From assembly GCA_009937085.1 (NCBI GenBank), contig JAACDD010000069.1:1-10492 (forward strand): a stretch of DNA of 10,492 bases, in the 5' to 3' direction. Of the stretch, positions 1-7,471 are shown piece after piece. The notes beneath the pieces were generated by a model. It was given only the letters and a program-made list of their open reading frames with translations. It made no database searches and was not told where the DNA came from. Source of the DNA: Bacteroidota bacterium. GTDB lineage: Bacteria; Bacteroidota; Bacteroidia; Flavobacteriales; Flavobacteriaceae. The position numbers were made by a program, and so were the translations under genes. Each line of letters starts with the position of its first letter. Within the stretch, counting starts at the first letter, position 1.

Positions 1-1832
1 GCAATAAATACTCCTTCGCTATATTTCACATCAAATAAAGCAAGCGCTTTGTTTGGACTTGATAACTGATTAAACATGCGCTCAACAGAAATGGTTTCAT
101 ACCCCAAGTGCTCCCGAAGCAAGTGTTTTTGGGTTTTTGGCGAAGCCTGGTAAGACCAACCTTGTTGTTCCGCCAAAGCTTCTAGTCGCTGCTGCCGTTT
201 TGTTTTACCACCACCAAAAACACGCAACCCTTGCACGGGGCGTAACGTACGCACAGCAAAAGGATGGCTTGAATCAGTTTCATGTACATCTAACCCTATA
301 ATTTCAACTACACCGCCTTTGCGCACAAAAAGCTCCTCGTAATTATGAAGACTTTCCTGAACGGTATGATCTACAAAAGAACACAACGAGAAATCAACCA
401 CAACCTTATCTGTCTGCGGAATCATATCCAACTTGGCCTTGAGCTTATAAAAATTCAAAAATGTACAAAAGTGAATTACACCGACGTAATAGCTTTGCGT
501 TTCGGCTTCTTTGTACATCAACACATTGGGTTTGAGCAGGTTTCGCGAAAACAACCAAAACGCCTTATTGAGCACCACGTGTATCAAAAATGTGGCAAGC
601 AATCCAATTAAAATTCCCGAAATCAAATCTGTAAGCAGCGTAGCGATAAGTGTTGTTATAAAAATAAACAGCTGCTCTTTTCCAATGCGATACATACGTA
701 CAAAAATGGCAGGAGCGGCGAGCTTGTATCCTGTGTACACTAAAATGGCCGCCAAAGCAGTAAACGGAATTCTACCCAATTGGTTTTGAAAAACAATGAC
801 AAACAACAAAAGAAAAATGGCGTGGAAAAAGTTTGAAGAGCGATTAGTTGCTTGGTTGTTTACATTAACCGAACTTCTTGAAATTACGGTACCCACGTTC
901 ATTCCCCCCAAAAACCCGCTTACAATTGTAGCAATTCCCAGCGCCCTCATGTCTTTGTTGATGTTTGACCGGCGTTTCTCGGGATCGAGCTTATCTACCG
1001 CCTTTATGCTTAACAACGATTCGATACTTGAAACTAACGTAATAGATAATACAATTCCCCAAAAAACAGGCTCTTTCCATTTCGAAAAGTTTGGGGTTGG
1101 TACAGACGTCAGCATATCACTGGGCAACGAAATAAGTAGTTTTTTGCTAATAGGGTTTTCCCCACCAACAACGGAAAAGTATGCGTCAAAGCCAAGTGCC
1201 AAAAGAATAACCCACATTGGCGCAGGAATAAGCCTAAAAAAGCGATTGGTTATTTTGCTGTAAAAAAGCATAATCGACAAGCTGACTACACCAATACCTA
1301 CAGCATAAAGTTGCCCCGAAGGAGCAAATGCTAAAGATTTTATTAATTCTGGAATACCCGCTAAAAGCTCTACAACAGTGCCTTTCGTTTTCATATCGCC
1401 TAGCATCACATAAAACTGCTTTACCAATAGCGTTACACCAATAGCCGATAACATTCCCTGTATTGCGGAAGCAGGAAAAAAATCGCTTAATGCGCCAAAA
1501 CGCAAAAAACCAAAAAGTAAAAGCAAACCACCCGAAAGAATAACTGCCGACAGCGCATACAAATAGCCCGCCTGTATGTCACCTTCACCCAAAACAGCAA
1601 CAGCACTAAGGAGTACAACCACCAAACCATAACCTGGGCCTGTAATGGTTACATAAGAACCACCAAAAATGGAAACAAGTACCCCCCCCACAACCGCAGT
1701 AACAACGCCCGCAACCATAGGAAACCCAGAAGCCACCGCCAAACCAAGCGCCAAAGGCAAGGCAATAAGCGAAACCACAAATCCAGCAAAAATATTGCTT
1801 CGAAGTCCAGTAAATATTGATGCTTTAGCCAT
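1..1832 (-). CDS. SulP/SLC26-family anion transporter with STAS domain (3' end outside window)
   Basis: This is an inner-membrane anion transporter; the substrate (sulfate, bicarbonate or a dicarboxylate) cannot be told from sequence. Reading from the ATG at 1830-1832, the frame stays open to base 1, giving about 610 residues without a stop. The first ~430 residues are hydrophobic helices with SulP landmarks: LIALPLALGLAVASG near residues 22-36, the segment ending in TGPGYGLV near 62-72, and SIESLLSIKAVDKLDPEKRR near 269-288. A cytoplasmic STAS domain follows at about 435-530, with VVVDFSLCSFVDHTVQE as the usual strand-loop-helix. At least 80 further residues, rich in K, Q, R and E, continue to the window edge; I cannot assign them. 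The ATG overlaps the universal stress gene stop as TAATG, so translation is probably coupled. A run of eight G lies near codons 48-51. Family assignment is firm, substrate unknown. Confidence 0.93.
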   Translation of the reverse strand, partial: MAKASIFTGLRSNIFAGFVVSLIALPLALGLAVASGFPMVAGVVTAVVGGVLVSIFGGSYVTITGPGYGLVVVLLSAVAVLGEGDIQAGYLYALSAVILSGGLLLLFGFLRFGALSDFFPASAIQGMLSAIGVTLLVKQFYVMLGDMKTKGTVVELLAGIPELIKSLAFAPSGQLYAVGIGVVSLSIMLFYSKITNRFFRLIPAPMWVILLALGFDAYFSVVGGENPISKKLLISLPSDMLTSVPTPNFSKWKEPVFWGIVLSITLVSSIESLLSIKAVDKLDPEKRRSNINKDMRALGIATIVSGFLGGMNVGTVISRSSVNVNNQATNRSSNFFHAIFLLLFVIVFQNQLGRIPFTALAAILVYTGYKLAAPAIFVRMYRIGKEQLFIFITTLIATLLTDLISGILIGLLATFLIHVVLNKAFWLFSRNLLKPNVLMYKEAETQSYYVGVIHFCTFLNFYKLKAKLDMIPQTDKVVVDFSLCSFVDHTVQESLHNYEELFVRKGGVVEIIGLDVHETDSSHPFAVRTLRPVQGLRVFGGGKTKRQQRLEALAEQQGWSYQASPKTQKHLLREHLGYETISVERMFNQLSSPNKALALFDVKYSEGVFI

Positions 1833-2680
1833 TAGCGCACAATTAAAACATCTGTGGGTAAATCGGATAAAATATACTCTAGGTCGTGGGGAAAAACACG
1901 ATCCCAAAGCGTGTGTTTTTGCGGGGCGTTCATTACCAATAAATCGGCACGTTTAACGCGAGCAAAATGTCCGATGGAATATCCCCTTCGACCAAAAATA
2001 GGCTGAACATCATGGCCTACAGCTTCTATGAACGTTTTGGGAATTTGGCTTAATATTTTCTTGACACGCGAATCTTCACGTAATTTGATACGCTCTTTTA
2101 CAATATTGGACTTTCTTAACCCACGGTCGTCATCAACTTTAACCGCGACTGCATCTTCAGAAATTTCTTCTACAACTGTAAGGCGACTAGCACCAAGCGC
2201 GTGTAGGACGTAAAACGCACGTGAAATGGCGGCTTCTGTTTTTTCATGCGCCAAACCATTTACAACGGCATAGGAACAAGGTTTGCGCTCTACCGAAGGC
2301 TTTATAAGCAGTAATACATCGCATGGGCATTTTCGCGTGAGCTTTCGCGCCACTGATCCAATATAATATTTTAACAACCCTTCGCGTTGAAGCGCTCCCA
2401 AAATAAGTAAATCTGCATGTTCATCCTCGCAGGCGTTTAGCAATACTTCAGCAGGTTGGCCAACTTTCCACAGCACGTCATATTTTGGAAGGGATTCTGG
2501 AAAAGAGGAGATGATTTTCCTAAGCGCAGCTTCTTTTTTTTTGGTTTTTTCACCTACATGCACCATCACCAATGAAGCATCAAACAAAACACTCATACGA
2601 AGCGCCTCGAAAACATTGGCCTTCAAATTCGGAGAAAACGCTACACCAACAACAATCGTGTTATACTCGTTTTTGTGCAT
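1832..2680 (-). CDS. Universal stress protein, two tandem UspA domains
   Basis: The 282-residue protein holds two UspA-like alpha/beta domains, at about residues 5-126 and 134-282. Domain 1 opens with the strand NTIVVGVAFS and ends with LLILGALQREGLLKYYIGSVARKLTRKCPCDVLLL. This resembles the ATP-binding segment of the family, but the glycine spacing is not the classical G-x2-G-x9-G-S/T. Domain 2 ends DLEYILSDLPTDVLIV and has no glycine-rich loop, so it is probably degenerate. Residues 45-50 (KTKKKE) come from an A-rich stretch with nine A in a row on the coding strand. The ATG at 2678-2680 fits the start of the first beta strand. A promoter-like TTTG-N19-TATATTTT lies directly upstream. The gene overlaps the SulP gene by one base, which suggests that this cytoplasmic protein modulates or senses the state of that transporter. 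The functional link is inference. Confidence 0.9.
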   Translation of the reverse strand: MHKNEYNTIVVGVAFSPNLKANVFEALRMSVLFDASLVMVHVGEKTKKKEAALRKIISSFPESLPKYDVLWKVGQPAEVLLNACEDEHADLLILGALQREGLLKYYIGSVARKLTRKCPCDVLLLIKPSVERKPCSYAVVNGLAHEKTEAAISRAFYVLHALGASRLTVVEEISEDAVAVKVDDDRGLRKSNIVKERIKLREDSRVKKILSQIPKTFIEAVGHDVQPIFGRRGYSIGHFARVKRADLLVMNAPQKHTLWDRVFPHDLEYILSDLPTDVLIVR

Positions 2681-2685
2681 ACGCT

Positions 2686-2716
2686 AAAATATAGCAAAAA
2701 GTTGGTATTATACAAA
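2686..2716 (-). promoter_or_regulatory. Bacteroidota-type promoter for the stress protein/SulP pair
   Basis: On the minus strand, TTTG (2713-2716) is followed after exactly 19 bases by TATATTTT (2686-2693). This is a near-consensus match to the Bacteroidota -33/-7 arrangement TTTG-N19-TAnnTTTG; the last base is T instead of G. It sits in the 44-base gap between the lepA stop and the stress protein start. Only five bases separate the -7 element from the ATG, so transcription would begin at or next to the start codon. Confidence 0.6.
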
Positions 2717-2724
2717 CGCCAAGC

Positions 2725-4521
2725 CTACTCGTTAAGCTTGAGCACGGCCATAAAAGCTTGCTGTGGAATTTCTACATTTCCAATTTGGCGCATTTTCTTT
2801 TTCCCCTTTTTCTGGCGCTCCAAGAGTTTTCGTTTTCGGCTGATGTCACCTCCGTAACATTTTGCAGTAACATCTTTCCGAACGGCTTTTACTGTTTCGC
2901 GAGCAATAATTTTCGCACCAATAGCCGCTTGAATTGGGATATCAAACTGCTGACGCGGAATCATTTTTTGAAGCTTTTCGCAGATTTTTTTACCTAATCC
3001 GTAAGCATTGTCTGTGTGTACAAGCGCCGAAAGCGCATCTACGGAACTGCCGTTAAGCAATACATCTACACGGACTAATTTCGATTGGCGCATCCCTATA
3101 GGACTGTAATCAAAAGAAGCATATCCTTTAGAAACAGATTTTAATCGATCATAAAAATCGAAGACAATTTCTGCTAAGGGTAAATCAAACAACAACTCTA
3201 CACGCTCTGTTGTTAGATAGGTCTGATTGGTAATGATGCCGCGCTTTTCGATACACAAACTCATCACATTTCCTACAAAATCCGATTTGGTAATAATAGT
3301 TGCCTTAATAAATGGTTCTTCTACACGATCTACAACAGAAGGATCTGGCAAATCCGAAGGATTATTAACAGTTAAAATCTCGTTTGGATTTTTCCTGGTG
3401 TAGGCGTGATACGATACGTTAGGTACCGTAGTAATCACGGTCATATTAAACTCTCGCTCCAAACGTTCTTGAATAATTTCTAAGTGCAACATGCCCAAAA
3501 ACCCGCAACGGAAACCGAAACCAAGCGCCGCCGAACTTTCAGGGGCAAACACCAAGGAGGCGTCGTTAAGTTGCAATTTTTCCATAGAGGCGCGCAACTC
3601 TTCGTAATCTTCGGTATCTACTGGGTAAATCCCTGCAAAAACCATTGGTTTTACTTCTTCAAAACCTTCAATTGCTCCTTCAGTGGGTTTTGCTAGTGAA
3701 GTAATTGTATCGCCCACCTTTACCTCTTTGGCTTCTTTTACACCCGTAATAAGATAGCCAACATCGCCGGCAAGCATTTGCTTACGGGGCTCTTGTTTCA
3801 GCTTTAACGCGCCAATCTCATCAGCGAAATAATTTTTTTGAGTTGCCATAAACTGCACCTGTTCGCCTTTGCTGATTTTTCCATTAAGGATACGGAAATA
3901 GGTTTCTACTCCACGAAACGGATTGTAAACAGAATCGAAAATAAGAGCTTGAAGTGGTGCATTCACATCGCCTTTGGGCGCAGGCACGCGCGATACAATG
4001 GCACGAAGTAAATCATCAATTCCTAATCCTGTTTTGGCAGAAGCATGAATAACTTCATCGGCATCACAGCCCAACAAATCCACAATATCGTCTGTAACTT
4101 CTTCAGGATTCGCTGAAGGCAAATCTACTTTGTTGAGCACAGGAATAATTTCCAAGTCGTTTTCGAGCGCCAAATAAAGATTAGAAATGGTTTGCGCCTG
4201 AATACTTTGTGCAGCATCAACAACCAAAAGCGCGCCCTCGCAAGCGGCAATAGAACGGGATACTTCGTACGAAAAATCAACGTGGCCAGGCGTGTCAATC
4301 AAATTAAACACATAAGACTCTCCGTCAAGTTCAAAATCCATTTGAATGGCGTGCGACTTAATGGTAATGCCGCGTTCGCGCTCCAAATCCATGTTGTCCA
4401 ACAACTGATCTTGTTTTTCTCTATCTGTTACGGCACCTGTGGCATCAAGCAGCCTATCGGCAAGCGTACTTTTGCCGTGGTCGATGTGCGCGATAATGCA
4501 GAAATTTCGAATATGATTCAT
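2725..4521 (-). CDS. lepA: Elongation factor 4 (LepA), ribosome back-translocation GTPase
   Basis: LepA is a translational GTPase that binds the ribosome and is implicated in back-translocation and 30S assembly. I take the ATG at 4519-4521, giving 598 residues, the usual family length. The frame stays open further upstream to an ATG at 4555-4557, but those 12 extra residues are not LepA-like and would place the start upstream of the TATCTTTG element. GTPase motifs are in order: AHIDHGKST (11-19), RERGITIKS (48-56), DTPGH (76-80), NKVD (130-133) and SAKTG (161-165). The C-terminus carries the LepA-specific YGGDISRKRKLLERQKKGKK and ends QQAFMAVLKLNE. The gene is complete, diverges from the MauE-like gene, and is followed after 44 bases by the stress protein gene on the same strand. 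Identification is secure. Confidence 0.98.
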   Translation of the reverse strand: MNHIRNFCIIAHIDHGKSTLADRLLDATGAVTDREKQDQLLDNMDLERERGITIKSHAIQMDFELDGESYVFNLIDTPGHVDFSYEVSRSIAACEGALLVVDAAQSIQAQTISNLYLALENDLEIIPVLNKVDLPSANPEEVTDDIVDLLGCDADEVIHASAKTGLGIDDLLRAIVSRVPAPKGDVNAPLQALIFDSVYNPFRGVETYFRILNGKISKGEQVQFMATQKNYFADEIGALKLKQEPRKQMLAGDVGYLITGVKEAKEVKVGDTITSLAKPTEGAIEGFEEVKPMVFAGIYPVDTEDYEELRASMEKLQLNDASLVFAPESSAALGFGFRCGFLGMLHLEIIQERLEREFNMTVITTVPNVSYHAYTRKNPNEILTVNNPSDLPDPSVVDRVEEPFIKATIITKSDFVGNVMSLCIEKRGIITNQTYLTTERVELLFDLPLAEIVFDFYDRLKSVSKGYASFDYSPIGMRQSKLVRVDVLLNGSSVDALSALVHTDNAYGLGKKICEKLQKMIPRQQFDIPIQAAIGAKIIARETVKAVRKDVTAKCYGGDISRKRKLLERQKKGKKKMRQIGNVEIPQQAFMAVLKLNE

Positions 4522-4543
4522 GGTGAACAAAGGCCTTAGCCAA

Positions 4544-4551
4544 CAAAGATA
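4544..4551 (-). promoter_or_regulatory. -7 element of the lepA promoter
   Basis: The minus strand reads TATCTTTG, a perfect TAnnTTTG, 22 bases upstream of the chosen lepA ATG. No TTTG lies at the usual 18-20 base spacing upstream; the bases there are GCTG, so the -33 element is weak. The element supports the downstream ATG at 4521, because the alternative ATG at 4557 would lie upstream of the promoter. Confidence 0.5.
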
Positions 4552-4593
4552 CACCATGCAAGCCTAGAGGCAGCTAAAGTGCCAAAGAAAAGT

Positions 4594-4601
4594 TACTTTT
4601 G
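4594..4601 (+). promoter_or_regulatory. -7 element upstream of the MauE-like gene
   Basis: TACTTTTG is a perfect TAnnTTTG match whose last base is 11 bases before the ATG at 4613, so any leader would be very short. No good TTTG is seen at -33. Together with the lepA element at 4544-4551 it forms a back-to-back promoter pair, with 42 bases between the two -7 elements, so the upstream promoter halves share the same DNA. Confidence 0.5.
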
Positions 4602-4612
4602 CATTAGGAATC

Positions 4613-5479
4613 ATGGCTCATTTACGTACCATATTACAGTTTTTTTTGGCGGCCACCTTTTTGTTTTCGGCCTACACCAAAGCCATTGCCCCTGGGTTTT
4701 TTGAAATCCTATTGGAGCAACAAGGCTTGGTGCCCAATCGTTTGATTGGTGCATGGGCAACACGTGCCATTATTGCGCTTGAAATCTGGCTTGGATTAGG
4801 CCTCTTGCTTCCATATTATTCACGCTTTTTGCTGCGATTTAGTTTTTGGCTATTGGTCACTTTTTCGCTCCATTTGGGGTATTTGGTTTTCCTCGGCGAC
4901 ACAAGCAACTGCGGATGTTTTGGTGAAATGATTAGCATGACCCCTTTGGCATCGCTCGGAAAAAACGCCATTCTTTTGGTCGTAAACGGATTTCTGTTGC
5001 GCTATAGATATAAGTTTGGAAAAAAATCATGGCTTACATGGGCGTTGCTTCCTGCGCTATTTGCTGCTGCGGTGTTGATATGGCCCATACAAACCGAACC
5101 CGATGAAGTAGTGTCTAAACTCCCTGCTTTTGAGAACACGTCAGAAATCGATTTTGCCACAGGAAACTACTTGGTAGCGGTGCTTAATTTAAGCTGCGAG
5201 CATTGCCAAGAGGCAGCACAAGAATTGGCGGAACTCCAACGCGCTGGCGCAGCACTACCCCAAATAGTTGCGCTGTTTTTTGAAGAAGGCGATACCACCG
5301 TTGCTCAATTTAATAGCATCACAAACTCCGATTACCCCTATCAAATGATAGATGTAAATACGTTTTTTGATTTGATTGGAAGCGCACCGCCGCGGGTGTA
5401 TTGGGTTAAAAACGGAAAAATGATGCAGTTTTGGGACACTGAAATTTCGGAAGGAATTCAAACAACTTTTGCACCCTGA
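4613..5479 (+). CDS. MauE/DoxX-like membrane protein fused to a thioredoxin-like domain
   Basis: The 288-residue protein has an N-terminal part of about four membrane helices (roughly residues 5-27, 47-67, 72-94 and 112-130), then a further hydrophobic segment at 140-158, then a soluble domain. The loop at 95-104 contains NCGCFGE; this C-x-C motif before a helix is characteristic of the MauE/DoxX-like family. The soluble domain (about 165-288) looks like a thioredoxin fold: strand YLVAVLNLS, then CEHC at 195-198 as the redox pair, and APPRVYWVKNGK near 258-269 where thioredoxins carry the cis-proline loop. I infer a membrane redox protein passing electrons between the C-x-C in the membrane part and the C-x-x-C domain, by analogy with VKOR-thioredoxin fusions. 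Its stop overlaps the dusB start as TGATG. The family is well supported; the reaction and partners are unknown. Confidence 0.85.
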   Translation: MAHLRTILQFFLAATFLFSAYTKAIAPGFFEILLEQQGLVPNRLIGAWATRAIIALEIWLGLGLLLPYYSRFLLRFSFWLLVTFSLHLGYLVFLGDTSNCGCFGEMISMTPLASLGKNAILLVVNGFLLRYRYKFGKKSWLTWALLPALFAAAVLIWPIQTEPDEVVSKLPAFENTSEIDFATGNYLVAVLNLSCEHCQEAAQELAELQRAGAALPQIVALFFEEGDTTVAQFNSITNSDYPYQMIDVNTFFDLIGSAPPRVYWVKNGKMMQFWDTEISEGIQTTFAP

Positions 5480-6465
5480 TGGTAAAGATTGGCGACATAG
5501 CACTAGGCGAATTTCCACTATTATTGGCACCTATGGAGGATGTCAGCGACCCGCCATTTAGAGCACTTTGTAAAGAACAAGGGGCTGATGTGGTCTATAC
5601 CGAATTTATATCGAGCGAAGGACTAATTCGTGACGCCGCCAAAAGCGTTATGAAATTGGATATTTATGAGGCAGAACGCCCTGTGGGTATTCAAATTTTT
5701 GGTGCAAACCTCGACTCCATGTTGCAGTCCATAGATATTGTCGAAAAAACAAACCCGGATATTATTGATATTAATTTTGGCTGCCCTGTAAAAAAAGTGG
5801 TGTCCAAAGGCGCAGGCGCAGGGATTTTAAAAGATATTCCACTGATGGTTTCTTTGACCGCAGAAATGGTAAAGCGCACGAACTTACCCATAACGGTAAA
5901 AACACGTTTGGGCTGGGACCACGACAGTATTCAAATTGTGGAGGTTGCCGAGCGACTGCAAGACGTAGGCGCAAAAGCGATTTCCATTCATGGCAGAACT
6001 CGTGCGCAGATGTATAAAGGGGATGCCGATTGGACGCAAATAGCTGACGTAAAAAATAATTCCAGAATGCATATTCCTGTATTTGGAAATGGCGATGTAA
6101 ACTCGCCCGAACGTGCAGTAGAAATGCGCGATGAATTTGGTCTTGATGGCGCGATGATTGGTAGAGCTAGTATTGGAAACCCCTGGTTTTTCAACGAAGT
6201 AAAACACTTTTTTAAATATGGCACGCATGCCGAACCACCAAGCTTAGCGGAGCGCGCTACCATGGCACGCCGCCACTTACAAATGTCCATTGACTGGAAA
6301 GGCGAAAAACTGGGTGTGTTTGAAACCCGCCGCCACTATACCAACTACTTTAAAGGCATTCCCGATTTTAAACCCTACCGTCAACGCCTTGTTACCGAAG
6401 ACGACCCCGCAGATGTGTTTGCCGTGCTCGATGAAATAGAAGAACTCTTTGGGGTTGGGGTGTAG
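5479..6465 (+). CDS. dusB: tRNA-dihydrouridine synthase (DusB type)
   Basis: This is an FMN-dependent enzyme that reduces uridine to dihydrouridine in the D-loop of tRNA using NADPH. The 328-residue protein has the normal length. Landmarks are LLLAPMEDVSDPPFR (14-28), the FMN-barrel start; the catalytic cysteine C102 in INFGCPVKKV; K141 in TVKTRLGW; H171 in SIHGRTRAQMYKG; and the phosphate-binding segments GNGDVNSPERA (203-213) and MIGRASIGNPWFF (226-238). A C-terminal helical tRNA-binding domain follows (about 250-328, with HYTNYFKGIPDFKPYR). The ATG at 5479-5481 overlaps the previous gene's stop by one base, so it probably depends on that gene's transcription and ribosomes. The DusB subtype is the most likely choice but rests on overall resemblance. 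Confidence 0.95.
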   Translation: MVKIGDIALGEFPLLLAPMEDVSDPPFRALCKEQGADVVYTEFISSEGLIRDAAKSVMKLDIYEAERPVGIQIFGANLDSMLQSIDIVEKTNPDIIDINFGCPVKKVVSKGAGAGILKDIPLMVSLTAEMVKRTNLPITVKTRLGWDHDSIQIVEVAERLQDVGAKAISIHGRTRAQMYKGDADWTQIADVKNNSRMHIPVFGNGDVNSPERAVEMRDEFGLDGAMIGRASIGNPWFFNEVKHFFKYGTHAEPPSLAERATMARRHLQMSIDWKGEKLGVFETRRHYTNYFKGIPDFKPYRQRLVTEDDPADVFAVLDEIEELFGVGV

Positions 6466-6571
6466 TTAGATTTTTTGTTAACTTAGCACTAAACAGTCTC
6501 CAAACGTATTCTACAATCGATAACCTACTATTTCATATGTAGCTCTTTTGGAGGGATTAAATCCTTGCGAT

Positions 6572-7471
6572 ATGAAACCTTACTTCTTACTCTTTTTTTT
6601 CATGTTTTCATTGCTTTCCCTAGCTCAAAAAAAAACATATTACAACGAACTTGGAGAAAGAGCGAGGAAAAAGAAGGCAACATACTATAAGGAGCTTTCC
6701 AAAACAGAGGATAACCTTTGGAAAATGGAGCAGTTTTATATGTCGGGAACACCAAAATTCATTGGGTATGCAAAAAAGAAGGACTTTAAAGGCAAAGTAG
6801 GCACTCACCTCACGTATTATTCTTCAGGGAAACTAAAGATTAAAAGAATTTATAAAAAAGAAAAGATTTCTTTAAAAGAGGCGTATTATGAATCCTCTAA
6901 GATCAAGTCAACCGCAACATACAATGATTTTGGCTGGAAAAGCAATGTAAAATCATTTTATGAATCTGGAAAGTTAGAAACAGATGTTAGTTATGAGTAT
7001 TCTTTTGAAGATAAAGACACGCGGACAATTATTGCCATTTCATACTATGAAAACGGACAGCTTAAGCAAAGAGATGAGTACATTCAGGATAAAAAAGGCG
7101 GCACAAGAAATCATCAGCTTATAAGCGGAGTTCAATACGATGAAGAGGGCAACCAAATTCCTCATATTCCCTTTATGACAGTCCCGAAATTTCCAGGCGG
7201 CAATAAATTACTTTATATGTTTATTAAAGCAAATCTTAAGTATCCAAAGACCGCCAAAAAAGAAAAGATTCAAGGGAAAATATTGGTGGGATTTGTTGTA
7301 AACAAAAACGGGAAAGTGGAAAAAATAAGAGTACTAAAATCAGAAGACCACGACTTAGAAAAGGAAGCATTAAGAGTAGTAAACCTTATGCCTGATTGGA
7401 CGCCAGGAACCTATAATGGAAAAAAAGTAAGCGTCCCTTTTGCGCTACCCATTAATTTTAAATTCAGATAA
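6572..7471 (+). CDS. Secreted protein with MORN-like repeats and TonB-type C-terminal domain
   Basis: I take the ATG at 6572 (299 residues), because it gives a clean signal peptide: MKPY, a phenylalanine/leucine-rich core, then SLA followed by QKK. A TTG at 6548 would add eight poor residues. Residues 80-170 hold spaced MORN-like units of the YwqK kind: YYSSGKLK (82-89), YYESSKIKS (105-113), FYESGKLET (129-137) and YYENGQLKQ (158-166). Residues 205-299 form a TonB C-terminal domain, with KFPGG, a YP-A motif near 224-228, IQGKILVGFVVNKNGKVEKIRVLKS, EALRVVNLMPDWTPG, then GKKVSVPFALPINFKF. It has no proline-rich linker and no obvious uncleaved anchor, so it is probably not an ExbBD-driven TonB but a periplasmic or surface protein using this fold. 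It is lysine-rich and A+T-richer than its neighbours. Its last eight bases overlap the convergent permease gene. The exact function is unknown. Confidence 0.88.
   Translation: MKPYFLLFFFMFSLLSLAQKKTYYNELGERARKKKATYYKELSKTEDNLWKMEQFYMSGTPKFIGYAKKKDFKGKVGTHLTYYSSGKLKIKRIYKKEKISLKEAYYESSKIKSTATYNDFGWKSNVKSFYESGKLETDVSYEYSFEDKDTRTIIAISYYENGQLKQRDEYIQDKKGGTRNHQLISGVQYDEEGNQIPHIPFMTVPKFPGGNKLLYMFIKANLKYPKTAKKEKIQGKILVGFVVNKNGKVEKIRVLKSEDHDLEKEALRVVNLMPDWTPGTYNGKKVSVPFALPINFKFR

Noticed and set aside
796..1263. Plus-strand open frame of 155 codons, with others at 345-789 and 1669-1956
   Set aside because: They lie antisense to the SulP transporter frame, which has clear family motifs throughout; the products look random.
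2534..2542. Run of nine T (A on the coding strand) in the universal stress gene
   Set aside because: It encodes part of a lysine-rich stretch; A runs are common in such genomes and nothing else suggests a switch or programmed frameshift.
4192..4539. Plus-strand open frame of 115 codons inside lepA
   Set aside because: Antisense to the conserved GTPase domain of LepA; no recognisable product.
4522..4557. Upstream extension of lepA by 12 codons
   Set aside because: The extra residues are not LepA-like and the TATCTTTG promoter element lies within this stretch.
5884..6290. Minus-strand open frames opposite dusB
   Set aside because: Shadows of the conserved dusB frame.
6552..6566. Small inverted repeat GGATT-A-AATCC upstream of the TonB-domain gene, beside a GGAGGG
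   Set aside because: The arms are only five bases plus a wobble, and GGAGGG is about 17 bases from the ATG, too far for a normal ribosome binding site. I also see no convincing promoter in 6466-6571.
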